From the NCBI RefSeq assembly GCF_014646215.1, contig NZ_BMNA01000012.1, forward strand, positions 35,696-99,695: a stretch of DNA of 64,000 nucleotides, written 5' to 3'. Shown here piece by piece: positions 54,074 through 62,837 of this stretch. Positions within the stretch are counted from its first letter, which is position 1. Each line of letters starts with the position of its first letter. The stretch comes from Nakamurella endophytica (lineage in GTDB: Bacteria; Actinomycetota; Actinomycetes; Mycobacteriales; Nakamurellaceae). The notes under the pieces were generated by a model. It was not told where the DNA came from. It did not search any database and saw nothing but the letters and a program-made list of their open reading frames with translations. A program made the position numbers and the translations under genes.

Positions 54074-56093
54074 AGTGCTCGGCGCGGTGCCCGCCGTACG
54101 ACGGCCGGTCGGTGGTCCGGCGACCCGCGCCGCCGGCGTGGCCGCGCGCGGGACGCTCCCGTCCCGGACCCCGGCGGCCCGGCCCGTGGCCGGCGTCCTC
54201 CCGTTCCGGCTGGATGGCCAGCACCTGGCCGCTGACCCGGGCCCGACCGATGCGGCCCAGCGTCTCGCGGGACAGGTGCCCGCCGATCTCGACCACCGAG
54301 TAGGTGTCGTAGATGTCGATGCGGCCCAGGTCCTTGCCGCGCAGACCGCCCTCCGCGGTGATCGCACCGACGATCCCGGCCGGCCGCACGCCGTGACTGC
54401 GGCCGACGGCGACGCGGTAGCGCGGCCCGGCCGACTCGGCGTCCCGGCGCCGCGGACGGTCGGGACGGTTGCCGCCGCGCTCGGCGCGCTCCTCGAAGCC
54501 CGCACCGGGCCGCTCGACGGTGTCCTCCTGCGGGGTGCCGTCGTCACCGGCGGCCAGCGCCAGCAGCGTCGCGGCCAGCTCGGCCGCCGACAGGTCCTGC
54601 TCGGCCAGGAACGTCGCGACAGCCTGGCGGAACGGGGCCAACCCGCCCGCGCCGAGCCGCTCGACCGTCGACGCGAGCACCGACGACGCCCGGTGCGCGG
54701 CGACGTCCGCCGCGGTCGGCACGGTGACCTGCTCGAGCTTGACCCGGGTCGCCCGCTCGATGACCCGGAGCCGGGAGGCCTCGCGGGGCGTGAAGAAGGT
54801 CAGCGCCTGCCCCTCGCGGCCGGCCCGGCCGGTGCGGCCGATCCGGTGGACGTACGACTCCGGCTCGCCGGGCGCGTCGAAGTTGACGACCAGCTCCACC
54901 CGGTCCACGTCCAGCCCGCGGGCGGCCACGTCGGTGGCCACCAGCACGTCGAGCCGGCCGGTGCGCAGCCGGTCGATGATCCGCTCACGCTCCTTCTGCG
55001 GCACGTCGCCGTTGATGGCGGCCGCGGACAGGCCGCGGGCGACCAGCTCGGCGCCGACCGTGTCGCACGCCTCCTTGGTGCGGACGAAGACGATCGTCGC
55101 CTGCGCGTCGGCGACGGCCAGCACGCGGACCAGGCTGTCGACCTTGTCGCGGAACGGCACGACGGCGTAGGTCTGCCGCACGGCGGCCACCGTCGACGAC
55201 GGGCGGGACACGGCGACGTCCACCGGGTCGGTCAGGTGCGCGGCGGCCACGGCGCGGATCTGTGCCGGCATGGTGGCCGAGAACAGCGCGGTCTGCCGGT
55301 CGCCGGGGGACCGGGACAGGATGCTGTCGACGTCCTCGGCGAAGCCCATCCGCAGCATCTCGTCGGCCTCGTCGAGGACGAGGAACCGCACGTCCTGCAG
55401 CGTCAGCGTGCCGCGCTCGAGGTGGTCGATGATGCGGCCCGGGGTGCCGACGACGACCTGGGCGCCGGCCCGCAACGCGGCGCGCTGCGGCAGGAACGGC
55501 GCGCCGCCGTAGACCGGGACGACGGTCAGGTCGGGCAGGTAGCGGCCGAGCTCGCCAAGCGCGGTGGCCACCTGGACGGCCAGTTCCCGGGTCGGCGCGA
55601 GCACCAAGGCCTGCACCGCCGGGACCGCCGGATCGACGGAGGCCAGCAGCGGCAACCCGAAGGCAGCGGTCTTGCCGGTGCCGGTCTGGGCGACGCCGGT
55701 GATGTCCCGCCCGGCCAGCAGGGCCGGGATGGCCCGCTCCTGGATCGCGGTGGGGGTGCGGTAGCCCAGCGCCTCGGCGGCGCGCAACAGCTGCCGCGGC
55801 AGGCCGAGGTCGGCGAACGTCGGGGCGGCCGGCTCGCCGGCGTCCGCGACCGGGGCGCCGTCGGCGGTGTCGACCGGGGCGGTGTCGACCGGGGCCGTCA
55901 CGGTCACCTCGGCCGGTTCGCCGTCGCGGCCGGCGGCGTCGGTCGGGGCCGCGGTGTCCTGCGCAGCGGCGGGGTGTGCGGCCGCGGAGTCCGGGCGGGT
56001 GTCGCCGGTGGACGGGTCGGTGGGGGAGAAGGTCTCGAGCCGGGCAGCGTCGGTCAGGGCAGTAGCGGGCACAGCAACAGCAGGGGAGGACAT
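54072..56093 (-). CDS. DEAD-box RNA helicase (DeaD/CsdA-like)
   Basis: ATP-driven RNA helicase of 673 residues. A disordered acidic head of about 90 residues precedes the Q motif (FADLGLPRQLL, TPTAIQERAIP), motif I AQTGTGKT, Ia LAPTRELAVQVA, II LDEADEM, III FSATMPAQ, V ATDVAARGLDVD and VI HRIGRTGRAG. The C-terminus has a DbpA/DeaD-type RNA-binding domain (RYRVAVGRSHGVRPAGIVGAI) and an Arg/Gly-rich end. Such helicases help ribosome assembly and RNA decay, notably in the cold. ATG 56093 chosen as the first good start; a long leader lies upstream. Confidence 0.94.
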   Translation of the reverse strand: MSSPAVAVPATALTDAARLETFSPTDPSTGDTRPDSAAAHPAAAQDTAAPTDAAGRDGEPAEVTVTAPVDTAPVDTADGAPVADAGEPAAPTFADLGLPRQLLRAAEALGYRTPTAIQERAIPALLAGRDITGVAQTGTGKTAAFGLPLLASVDPAVPAVQALVLAPTRELAVQVATALGELGRYLPDLTVVPVYGGAPFLPQRAALRAGAQVVVGTPGRIIDHLERGTLTLQDVRFLVLDEADEMLRMGFAEDVDSILSRSPGDRQTALFSATMPAQIRAVAAAHLTDPVDVAVSRPSSTVAAVRQTYAVVPFRDKVDSLVRVLAVADAQATIVFVRTKEACDTVGAELVARGLSAAAINGDVPQKERERIIDRLRTGRLDVLVATDVAARGLDVDRVELVVNFDAPGEPESYVHRIGRTGRAGREGQALTFFTPREASRLRVIERATRVKLEQVTVPTAADVAAHRASSVLASTVERLGAGGLAPFRQAVATFLAEQDLSAAELAATLLALAAGDDGTPQEDTVERPGAGFEERAERGGNRPDRPRRRDAESAGPRYRVAVGRSHGVRPAGIVGAITAEGGLRGKDLGRIDIYDTYSVVEIGGHLSRETLGRIGRARVSGQVLAIQPEREDAGHGPGRRGPGRERPARGHAGGAGRRTTDRPSYGGHRAEH

Positions 56094-56228
56094 GATCACC
56101 GTTCGGTGGAGCCGGAGCTCGGGGGCGACCGGCGGCCGTCCCGGTCGCAGCTTCCGGTGCGGTCCTGTCCGGACCAGGGGCGAGACCTCCGCCAGCCAGA
56201 GCGCGCGACACACTCCGTGAGAACCACC

Positions 56229-56234
56229 AGTCTA
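56229..56234 (-). promoter_or_regulatory. Candidate -10 box of the DEAD-box gene
   Basis: TAGACT on the minus strand, 136 bases before the ATG. It implies a long 5' leader, as often found for cold-induced helicases. No clear -35. Confidence 0.45.
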
Positions 56235-56458
56235 CCGGGATGGGATCTTCGCCGCTGGCCGACCGGCTGTGCGCTGCGTCATGGGGTCCTGTGCGGGCCC
56301 GGCGGGGCCCGGATCCGCGGGGTCGACGGGTCCGGGTTGCTGCGCCAGGATCGGGGCCGCGGACGTTGTCGAATCCGGCGGCCGTCGCTCGTCTGCAGGA
56401 CGGGTGCCCACACGGGCACCCCGGCCGGACGGCCGACCACGAACGAGAGGCACCGATC

Positions 56459-56905
56459 ATGCCGAAGTACTTCCTGGGGATCGTCGAGCACGAGGACGCG
56501 TACGGGCCGGACGGTCCCGCGGATTTCGACACGGTGATGGCCGCGCACTCCGACTTCTCTGCCGCCGTGCGGGCTGCCGGCGCATCGGTCCTGGGTGGTG
56601 AGGCGCTGCAACCGGTCTCGACGGCCACCTTCCTCCGCGGGACGCGCACCGACGCGGTCCGGCCCGTGGACAACCCGCTGCCCGAGGTGACCGAGGTCTT
56701 CGGCGGGTACTACGTCATCGAGGCGCGGGACGACGCCCAGGCGCTCGAGCTGGCGCGGTTGTGTCCCGCGCCGTACGGCTACGTCGAGCTGCGCCCGGTC
56801 TGGGAGTTCGGCGACGGGGACTCCGCGGGGAGCGCAGGCGCCTCCGAGTCGACCGGCACGGCAGCAGCCACCGCCGCCGGATCCGCCGGGTCCGCCTCGG
56901 CATGA
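56459..56905 (+). CDS. YciI/DGPF-family protein
   Basis: Protein of 148 residues: MPKYFLGIVEHEDAY at the start, DFDTVMAAHSDFSAAVRAAGA, VFGGYYVIEARDDAQALELA and an Ala/Ser/Gly tail of about 30 residues. YciI-like (DGPF) proteins are dimeric alpha-beta barrels found next to ECF42 sigma factors. ATG with GAGAGGCACC upstream. The stop overlaps the sigma gene start by four bases (ATGA), so the two are coupled. Confidence 0.92.
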   Translation: MPKYFLGIVEHEDAYGPDGPADFDTVMAAHSDFSAAVRAAGASVLGGEALQPVSTATFLRGTRTDAVRPVDNPLPEVTEVFGGYYVIEARDDAQALELARLCPAPYGYVELRPVWEFGDGDSAGSAGASESTGTAAATAAGSAGSASA

Positions 56906-58173
56906 CCGCCGCCGCACCGAGCATGCCCGAGGTGGCGGCCGCCGCGGCCGCCGCCCGGGTCGAGCTGTCCGGCCGCGTGTTGGCCGCCACGCTGCGCTCG
57001 GTGCGGGATCTGGACATCGCCGAGGAGTCCACCGCGGACGCCTTCGTCCAGGCACTGGTCTCCTGGCCGCGGTCGGGGATCCCGGAGTCCGTGGAGGCCT
57101 GGTTGGTGACGGCCGCTCGGCGGCGCGCCGTCGACCGGGTGCGGCGGGCCCAGGTGGCCCGCCGTGCCCTGGTCACCCTGGCCGGTGGCTGGTCGGCCGT
57201 CGAGGGGCCGGAGGCGCTGGTCGCGGAGGCGGCCGTCGTCGGCGACGACGAGCTGCGGATGGTGGTGCTGTGCTGCGATCCGCGGTTGACCGAGCCCGAC
57301 CGCGTGGCGTTGACGCTGCGGCTGGCCTGCGGCGTCTCGACGGCGGCGATCGCGGCGGCGCACGGCGTGCCGACGCCCACCATGGCGGCCCGGTTGACCC
57401 GGGCCAAGGCACGGCTGGCGGCCGCGGGTCCGGCGCTCGACCTGCCCGACGACGCGACGGTCGACGCGCGGCTGCCGGCGGTGGCCAGGGTGGTGCACCT
57501 GGCGTTCACCGTCGGGCACACCGCGACCGCCGGGCCGGCGCTGGTCGACGACGTGCTCGCCGACCATGCGCAGTACCTGGCGTCGGTGCTCCACCGGCTG
57601 CGTCCCCGGGTGCCCGCCTTTGCCGGGCTGCTGGCCCTGGTGCAGCTGACCAGGGCCAGGGCCGGCGGGCGCTTCGGGTCCGACGGTGGCCAGGTGCTGC
57701 TCGCCGACGCCGACCGCGGCCGCTGGGACCGGGCCCTGGTCGACCGGGGGCTGACCCTGGCCGCCGCGGCGCTGGCCCAGGACGCCGGCGACCCGTACGT
57801 GCTGCAGGCGGCGATCGCCGCCGCCCACGCCGTCGCCCCGACGTTCGCGGACACCGACTGGGCCGCCGTGGTGTCGCTGTACTCGCGGCTGCTGGCGGTG
57901 GACCCGTCGCCCGGCTTCGCCCTCGGCCGCAGCGTCGCCCTGTCCTGGCTCCAGGGGCCCGCGGCCGGGCTGGCGGACCTGGACGAGCTGCTGTCCCTGG
58001 GCGTGCTGGCCCGCTCGCCCTACGCCGCGGCCGCCCGCGGCGACCTGCTGGACCGGCTCGGCCGGGCGGCCGATGCGGCCCGCGAGTGGCGGCGCGCCGC
58101 CGAGCTGGCCCGGACGGACGCGGAACGGGACTGGTTCGGCGCCCGCGCCGGCGGGTCGGGGTCCCGGCCCTAG
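56902..58173 (+). CDS. RNA polymerase sigma factor, ECF42-type with C-terminal extension
   Basis: Protein of 423 residues, twice the length of a minimal ECF sigma. Region 2 ([39 protein letters not shown]) and region 4 (DRVALTLRLACGVSTAAIA then TPTMAARLTRAKARL) occupy the first 185 residues. The rest is a helical DUF6596/TPR-like domain (FAGLLALVQLTRARAG, LLDRLGRAADAAREWRRA). ECF42 sigmas have no classical anti-sigma and pair with a DGPF protein, as here. Signal and targets unknown. Confidence 0.93.
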   Translation: MTAAAPSMPEVAAAAAAARVELSGRVLAATLRSVRDLDIAEESTADAFVQALVSWPRSGIPESVEAWLVTAARRRAVDRVRRAQVARRALVTLAGGWSAVEGPEALVAEAAVVGDDELRMVVLCCDPRLTEPDRVALTLRLACGVSTAAIAAAHGVPTPTMAARLTRAKARLAAAGPALDLPDDATVDARLPAVARVVHLAFTVGHTATAGPALVDDVLADHAQYLASVLHRLRPRVPAFAGLLALVQLTRARAGGRFGSDGGQVLLADADRGRWDRALVDRGLTLAAAALAQDAGDPYVLQAAIAAAHAVAPTFADTDWAAVVSLYSRLLAVDPSPGFALGRSVALSWLQGPAAGLADLDELLSLGVLARSPYAAAARGDLLDRLGRAADAAREWRRAAELARTDAERDWFGARAGGSGSRP

Positions 58174-58185
58174 CCGGGCGGTCCG

Positions 58186-58404
58186 TCAGTCGGCCGGTGC
58201 CGGGCGGTGCCGGTGCTGGCGGACCCGCCGGCCGAGCTGCTGCAACTTGGCCTGCCGCGCCTCGGCCCCGGGCCGCGCGAGCCAGTCGACGAACTCGCGC
58301 TGGTCGGTGGGACGCAGGTCCTGGAACGCCTCCAGGGCGCCGGCGTCCCGGCCGAGCGCCTCCGCCATGTCGTCGGGCACCGCGATGCCTGCCGTGGTGA
58401 TCAC
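58186..58404 (-). CDS. YdeI/OmpD-associated family small protein
   Basis: Protein of 72 residues. AVPDDMAEALGRDAGALEAFQDLRPTDQREFVDWLARPGAEARQA matches the helical C-terminal domain of YdeI-like proteins, a common stand-alone form in actinobacteria. GTG 58404 with AGGAGCG upstream. Convergent with the sigma gene (12 bases between stops). Function unknown. Confidence 0.8.
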   Translation of the reverse strand: MITTAGIAVPDDMAEALGRDAGALEAFQDLRPTDQREFVDWLARPGAEARQAKLQQLGRRVRQHRHRPAPAD

Positions 58405-58500
58405 CGTCTCGCTCCTCACGTCGTCGGGAAGTGCGGTCCCCAGTGTGCCGCGACCGCACGCAGCCCTGCAGCGGTCTGCCCGGACCGGCGCCCCCGGCCG

Positions 58501-58547
58501 GCGGTGCGCCCCGGTGCGCCCCGGTGCCGCCCCGGTGCCGCCGGTGC
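58501..58547. repeat. Short GCCCCGGTGC tandem repeat upstream of aspS
   Basis: About four imperfect copies of a 10-11-base unit (GGTGCGCCCC, GGTGCCGCCCC). It lies between the divergent YdeI-like gene and aspS, 30 bases before the aspS -10 candidate. Confidence 0.65.
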
Positions 58548-58576
58548 ACCGACCGGGACCGGGACGCGCCGGACCG

Positions 58577-58582
58577 TAGGAT
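58577..58582 (+). promoter_or_regulatory. Candidate -10 box of aspS
   Basis: TAGGAT in CCGTAGGATCG, 57 bases before the GTG. Same hexamer as before yebC. No clear -35. Confidence 0.45.
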
Positions 58583-58639
58583 CGACGGGTCCTGCGCGGC
58601 GCCCCGACGGGTCCGCACCCGTGGCAGAAAGGCCCAGCC

Positions 58640-60505
58640 GTGTTCCGCGACCACCTCGCCGGTTCCCTGCGTCCCGCCCAGCAGGGCGAGCAGGTGAACC
58701 TGGCCGGCTGGGTGGCGCGCCGCCGCGACCACGGCGGGGTGATCTTCATCGACCTGCGCGACGTGAGCGGCATCGTGCAGGTCGTGTTCCGCGATGCGGC
58801 CCTCGCCGAGCGCGCCCACCGGCTGCGCAGCGAGTTCTGCATCACCGTGCGCGGCACCGTCGACCTGCGGCCCGCGGGCAGCGAGAACCCGGCGCTGGCC
58901 ACCGGCGGCGTCGAGGTCAGCGTCACGGACTTCGAGGTGCTCAACGAGTCGGCCCCGCTGCCGTTCCAGGTCGAGGGCGACGCCGAGCCGGGCGAGGAGG
59001 CGCGGCTGCGCTACCGGTACCTGGACCTGCGCCGGCCGGCGCCGGCCGCGGCACTGCGGTTGCGCGCGGCGGTCAACCAGGCGGCGCGGGCGGTGCTCGA
59101 CGAGCGCGGGTTCGTCGAGATCGAGACACCGACGCTGACCCGTTCCACGCCGGAGGGTGCCCGCGACTTCCTGGTGCCGGCCCGGCTGCGACCCGGGTCC
59201 TGGTACGCCCTGCCGCAGTCGCCGCAGCTGTTCAAGCAGCTGCTGATGGTGGCCGGGATGGAGCGCTACTACCAGATCGCCCGCTGCTACCGGGACGAGG
59301 ACTTCCGCGCCGACCGGCAGCCGGAGTTCACCCAGCTGGACGTGGAGATGTCGTTCGTCGACCAGGACGACGTCATCGAGGTGGCCGAGGCGGTGGTGGC
59401 CGCGCTCTGGTCGCTCATCGGCCACGAGGTGCCGCTGCCGATCCCGCGGATCAGCTACGCCGACGCCATGAACCGGTACGGCTCGGACAAGCCGGACCTG
59501 CGGCTGTCCACCGAGCTGGTCGACCTGACCGACTACTTCGCGGCCACGCCGTTCCGGGTGTTCCAGGCTCCCTACGTCGGGGCGGTCGTGCAGACCGGCG
59601 GCGCCGCGACGCCGCGCCGCGGGTTCGACGCCTGGCAGGAGTGGGCCAAGCAGCGCGGTCACCGCGGACTGGCCTACGTCACCGTCGGCGAGGACGGCAC
59701 CCTCGGCGGCCCGGTGGCCAAGAACATCTCCGACTCCGAGCGCGAGCACCTGGCCACGGCGGTCGGCGCCCGGCCGGGGGACGCCGTCTTCTTCGCGGCC
59801 GGACCCCGCCGGGCGGCGCAGGAGCTGCTCGGCGCCGCCCGGTTGGAGATCGGCCGCCGGGACGGCCTGATCGACGAGTCGGCCTGGCGGTTCTGCTGGG
59901 TGGTCGACGCGCCGCTGTTCGAGCGGGTCGACGAGACCGCCGACGTCGCGGTCGGCGGCGAGGGCAGCACCTGGACGGCGGTGCACCACGCGTTCACCTC
60001 GCCGCGCCCGGAGTTCCTCGACACCCTGGACACCGATCCCGGCGCGGTGCTGGCCTACGCCCACGACATCGTCTGCAACGGCAACGAGATCGGCGGCGGC
60101 TCGATCCGTATCCACCGCCGGGACGTGCAGGAGCGGGTCTTCGCCGTCATGGGGCTGTCCCAGGACGAGGCCAGGGAGAAGTTCGGCTTCCTGCTCGACG
60201 CCTTCTCCTACGGCGCCCCGCCGCACGGCGGCATCGCGTTCGGCTGGGACCGCGTGGTGATGCTGCTGGCCGGCCAGGACTCGATCCGCGAGGTCATCGC
60301 CTTCCCCAAGTCCGGCGGCGGCTACGACCCGCTGACCGGTGCTCCGGCGCCGATCACGTCGGCGCAGCGCAAGGAGGCCGGCGTCGACGCCGTCGCGGCC
60401 GCCGGACCCGCGGCCGCCGGACCCGCGGCGGCCGGACCCGCCGCGGCCGGACCCGCCGCTGCCTCCGCGAGCCCCGCTCCTGCCGGCCCCGCCTCCGCCG
60501 GCTGA
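58640..60505 (+). CDS. aspS: Aspartate--tRNA ligase (bacterial type)
   Basis: Class IIb synthetase of 621 residues. N-terminal OB fold ([21 protein letters not shown]), then motif 1 ([20 protein letters not shown]), motif 2 ([21 protein letters not shown]), the bacterial GAD insert and motif 3 ([16 protein letters not shown]). The GTG start has AAAGG upstream. The normal end would be near [10 protein letters not shown]; beyond it the protein carries a tail of about 40 residues built of GPAAA repeats. DUF389 and acetyltransferase genes follow closely. Whether it also charges tRNA-Asn is not visible from sequence. Confidence 0.97.
   Translation: MFRDHLAGSLRPAQQGEQVNLAGWVARRRDHGGVIFIDLRDVSGIVQVVFRDAALAERAHRLRSEFCITVRGTVDLRPAGSENPALATGGVEVSVTDFEVLNESAPLPFQVEGDAEPGEEARLRYRYLDLRRPAPAAALRLRAAVNQAARAVLDERGFVEIETPTLTRSTPEGARDFLVPARLRPGSWYALPQSPQLFKQLLMVAGMERYYQIARCYRDEDFRADRQPEFTQLDVEMSFVDQDDVIEVAEAVVAALWSLIGHEVPLPIPRISYADAMNRYGSDKPDLRLSTELVDLTDYFAATPFRVFQAPYVGAVVQTGGAATPRRGFDAWQEWAKQRGHRGLAYVTVGEDGTLGGPVAKNISDSEREHLATAVGARPGDAVFFAAGPRRAAQELLGAARLEIGRRDGLIDESAWRFCWVVDAPLFERVDETADVAVGGEGSTWTAVHHAFTSPRPEFLDTLDTDPGAVLAYAHDIVCNGNEIGGGSIRIHRRDVQERVFAVMGLSQDEAREKFGFLLDAFSYGAPPHGGIAFGWDRVVMLLAGQDSIREVIAFPKSGGGYDPLTGAPAPITSAQRKEAGVDAVAAAGPAAAGPAAAGPAAAGPAAASASPAPAGPASAG
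60404..60463. repeat. 15-base tandem repeat in the aspS tail
   Basis: Four imperfect copies of a 15-base unit encoding GPAAA, in frame, after the conserved end of AspRS. Likely variable between strains. Confidence 0.8.
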
Positions 60506-60517
60506 CCGCGGCGCCGG

Positions 60518-61462
60518 GTGTTCCACCTGCGGCTGCTCGTCCCGCCGGCGCTGACGGCCGCGGTCTGCCAGGCCCTGGCGGAGAACCCGGGCGTGGCGCA
60601 CGTCGTGCTGGTCCGCGGCGCCGCCGTGCGGCCGGCCGGCGACCTGGTGGAGGCCGACGTCGTCCGCGAGGTGACGGACGAGCTGGTGGACGAGCTGCTC
60701 GGGCTCGGCCTCGACGCGGGGGCCGTCACCGGTCAGGACCTGGCCCTCGCTCGCTCCGAGCAGGCCCGGGTGGCGGAACGGGCCACTCCCGGCGAGTCCG
60801 CGGACTCGGTGGTCTGGCAGCAGGTGCAGGAGCGGGCCGACGACGAGTCCGTGCCGTCCGGGACGTTCCTCGCGTTCCTGAGCATCGCGGTGCTGCTGGC
60901 GGCGATCGGCGTGGTGCTGGACTCGCCGATCACCATCGTCGGCGCCATGGTGGTCGGGCCGGAGTTCGGCCCGCTGGCAGCGATCTCGATCGGACTGGTG
61001 CTGCGGCGGTGGGCCCTGGTGCGCCGCGCGGCGCTGACCCTGGTGCTGGGCTTCCCGGCGGCGGTGGCCGTCACCGCCCTGGCGTCGTGGCTCGCCACCG
61101 GCGTGCACCTGATCGCGCCGGTCGACCTCGACATCAGCCACCAGACCGACTTCATCTACCGGATCGGCCCGTTCTCGTTCATCGTCGCGCTGCTGGCCGG
61201 GGCCGCCGGGATGCTCTCGATGACCACCGGCAAGTCCGCGGCGCTGGTCGGGGTGTTCATCTCGGTGACGACCGTGCCGGCCGCCGGCTACGTCGCCGTG
61301 GGGTCCGTGCTGCACCACTGGGGACCGGTCGGCGGTGCGGCGCTGCAGCTGGCGATCAACCTGGTGGGCATCGTCGCGGCCGCCGTGGCGACGCTGCTGG
61401 TGGTGCGGTGGGTGGACGTCCGGCGGCACCGCCGGCTGCAGGAGCGGGCCGTCCGGCGGTGA
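60518..61462 (+). CDS. DUF389 family membrane protein
   Basis: Protein of 314 residues. A soluble N-terminal domain (residues 1-115, HLRLLVPPALTAAVCQALAE) precedes five or six membrane helices; ITIVGAMVVGPEFGPLAAIS is the DUF389 hallmark, with a second STTG-like stretch. The role of DUF389 proteins is unknown. GTG start 12 bases after the aspS stop; its stop overlaps the AAC(2')-like gene (GTGA), so the pair is coupled. Confidence 0.9.
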   Translation: MFHLRLLVPPALTAAVCQALAENPGVAHVVLVRGAAVRPAGDLVEADVVREVTDELVDELLGLGLDAGAVTGQDLALARSEQARVAERATPGESADSVVWQQVQERADDESVPSGTFLAFLSIAVLLAAIGVVLDSPITIVGAMVVGPEFGPLAAISIGLVLRRWALVRRAALTLVLGFPAAVAVTALASWLATGVHLIAPVDLDISHQTDFIYRIGPFSFIVALLAGAAGMLSMTTGKSAALVGVFISVTTVPAAGYVAVGSVLHHWGPVGGAALQLAINLVGIVAAAVATLLVVRWVDVRRHRRLQERAVRR

Positions 61463-62001
61463 CCGCGGATTCCGCACTGTGGGTCGGGCACACGGCGCAG
61501 CTGCCGCCGGATCTCGCCGAGCAGGCGCGGGCGGTGTGCGACCGCGCCTTCGCCGGCGACTTCGACGACGCGGACTGGGCCCACGCCCTGGGCGGGTTGC
61601 ACGCGCTCGTGCTGCGGGACGGCCGGGTGCTGGCGCACGGCGCGCTGGTGGCCCGCGGGCTGTGGCACGCCGGCCGGCCGCTGCGGGCGGGCTACGTGGA
61701 GGCGGTGGCCGTGGATCCCGACCACCGCCGCCGGGGCCACGGCGGCGCCGTGCTCGCCGTGCTGGAGGACGCGGCGCGCCGGGTGCACCAGGCCGGCGCG
61801 CTGAGCACCTCGGACGCCGGCCGCAGGCTCTACCTGTCCCGGGGGTGGGTCCCGTGGCGCGGTCCGACGGCGGTGCTGGAGCCCGGCGGCGTGCGCCGGA
61901 CCCCGGACGACGACGACGCCGTGCTGGTGCTGCCGGGCACGGTCCCGCTCGACCCCGACCGCCTTCTGGTGTGCGACGGGCGGGACGGCGACCCGTGGTG
62001 A
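61459..62001 (+). CDS. AAC(2')-I-like aminoglycoside 2'-N-acetyltransferase (GNAT)
   Basis: GNAT enzyme of 180 residues using acetyl-CoA. It follows the mycobacterial AAC(2')-I sequence along its whole length as I remember it: AFAGDFDDADWAHALGGLHAL, RAGYVEAVAVDPDHRRRGHG (acetyl-CoA loop), RLYLSRGWVPWRGPTAVL, RRTPDDDDAVLVLP and the end CDGRDGDPW, where the last Trp and acidic residues lie in the active site of the known enzyme. Chromosomal AAC(2') genes in mycobacteria are intrinsic and may have a housekeeping role. GTG start coupled to DUF389; no sign of mobile DNA, so probably native. Confidence 0.9.
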   Translation: MTADSALWVGHTAQLPPDLAEQARAVCDRAFAGDFDDADWAHALGGLHALVLRDGRVLAHGALVARGLWHAGRPLRAGYVEAVAVDPDHRRRGHGGAVLAVLEDAARRVHQAGALSTSDAGRRLYLSRGWVPWRGPTAVLEPGGVRRTPDDDDAVLVLPGTVPLDPDRLLVCDGRDGDPW

Positions 62002-62053
62002 CGCCGGTCGGTCCCGCCCCGCCGGCGCGCGGGACCGCGGCAAGCGGGTGTCG

Positions 62054-62755
62054 TCAGCCGGCCGCGGCGGCGTCCCGGCCGCCGGCCGTCCGCAGGAACG
62101 GAGCGAGAAAGGCGACCACGTCGGCGATCTCCGGCAGCGACAGGCCGTGGCCGACACCGGGGTACGTGCGCTCCTGCACCGCCGTGTGCTCCCGCAGGAA
62201 CCGCAGCGCCCACGCGCTGGCGAAGCCTGGGATGGCCGGGTCGGCCGGGTCCCGCCCGTAGAACGCCGGGACGCCGCGCCCGGCTGCCGCCTCGCGGGCC
62301 AGCAGTGCGTCGGCCGGCTGCGGCGCGTCGAAGCTGAAACCGCTCAGCGCGACCAGCGCCCGCACCAGCTCGGGCCGCCGGCGCAGGACGGTGATCGCGG
62401 CGCACATGCCCTGCGAGAAGCCCAGCCAGACGGCGCGGTCCGTGTGCTGCGCGACCACGTCGGCGAGCCGGTCGGCCGTCGCCGCGATCATCTCCGGCGG
62501 CGGCTGCACCCGGACGTCGCCGGGGAACCACGAGTAGCCGCTGGCGCGCCACGGGACGCCGAAGAACCCGCGCACCGCGACCACCCGCGCATCCACGCCC
62601 GGCAGGAATGCCTGCACCGCGGGCAGCGCCCCGACCAGGTCGCGTTCGTTGGCGCCGTAGCCGTGCAGCAGCACCAGCGTCGGCGCGTCCGCGTCGTCCG
62701 GTCGCGGCGTGCCGAGCCAGCGCACCTCGGCGACCGGTTCCCCCTCCCAGGCCAT
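62054..62755 (-). CDS. Alpha/beta hydrolase (phospholipase/carboxylesterase type)
   Basis: Serine hydrolase of 233 residues. LLHGYGANERDLVG forms the oxyanion loop, LGFSQGMCAA the nucleophile elbow (Ser in G-F-S-Q-G), and GVGHGLSLPEI near the end carries the catalytic His. No signal peptide, so cytoplasmic. This is the small esterase/phospholipase group related to YpfH; the substrate is unknown. The ATG has no ribosome site but a -10 box seven bases upstream, so a leaderless message is likely. Convergent with the acetyltransferase gene. Confidence 0.92.
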   Translation of the reverse strand: MAWEGEPVAEVRWLGTPRPDDADAPTLVLLHGYGANERDLVGALPAVQAFLPGVDARVVAVRGFFGVPWRASGYSWFPGDVRVQPPPEMIAATADRLADVVAQHTDRAVWLGFSQGMCAAITVLRRRPELVRALVALSGFSFDAPQPADALLAREAAAGRGVPAFYGRDPADPAIPGFASAWALRFLREHTAVQERTYPGVGHGLSLPEIADVVAFLAPFLRTAGGRDAAAAG

Positions 62756-62762
62756 GCGGCCG

Positions 62763-62768
62763 AGGATA
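62763..62768 (-). promoter_or_regulatory. -10 box for a leaderless hydrolase message
   Basis: TATCCT on the minus strand, with seven bases before the ATG at 62755, so transcription should begin at the A of the start codon. No good -35 match. Confidence 0.5.
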
Positions 62769-62837
62769 ACCAGCCCCTACCCGGCGACCCGGACCGCCGC
62801 AGCCCCTCACGACGCTGCGGCGACGACGGTGCGCCGG

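Noticed and set aside
61459..62001. Acetyltransferase as a recently acquired resistance gene
   Set aside because: GC content and codon use match the neighbours, no mobile element or repeat flanks it, and it is coupled to a chromosomal DUF389 gene.
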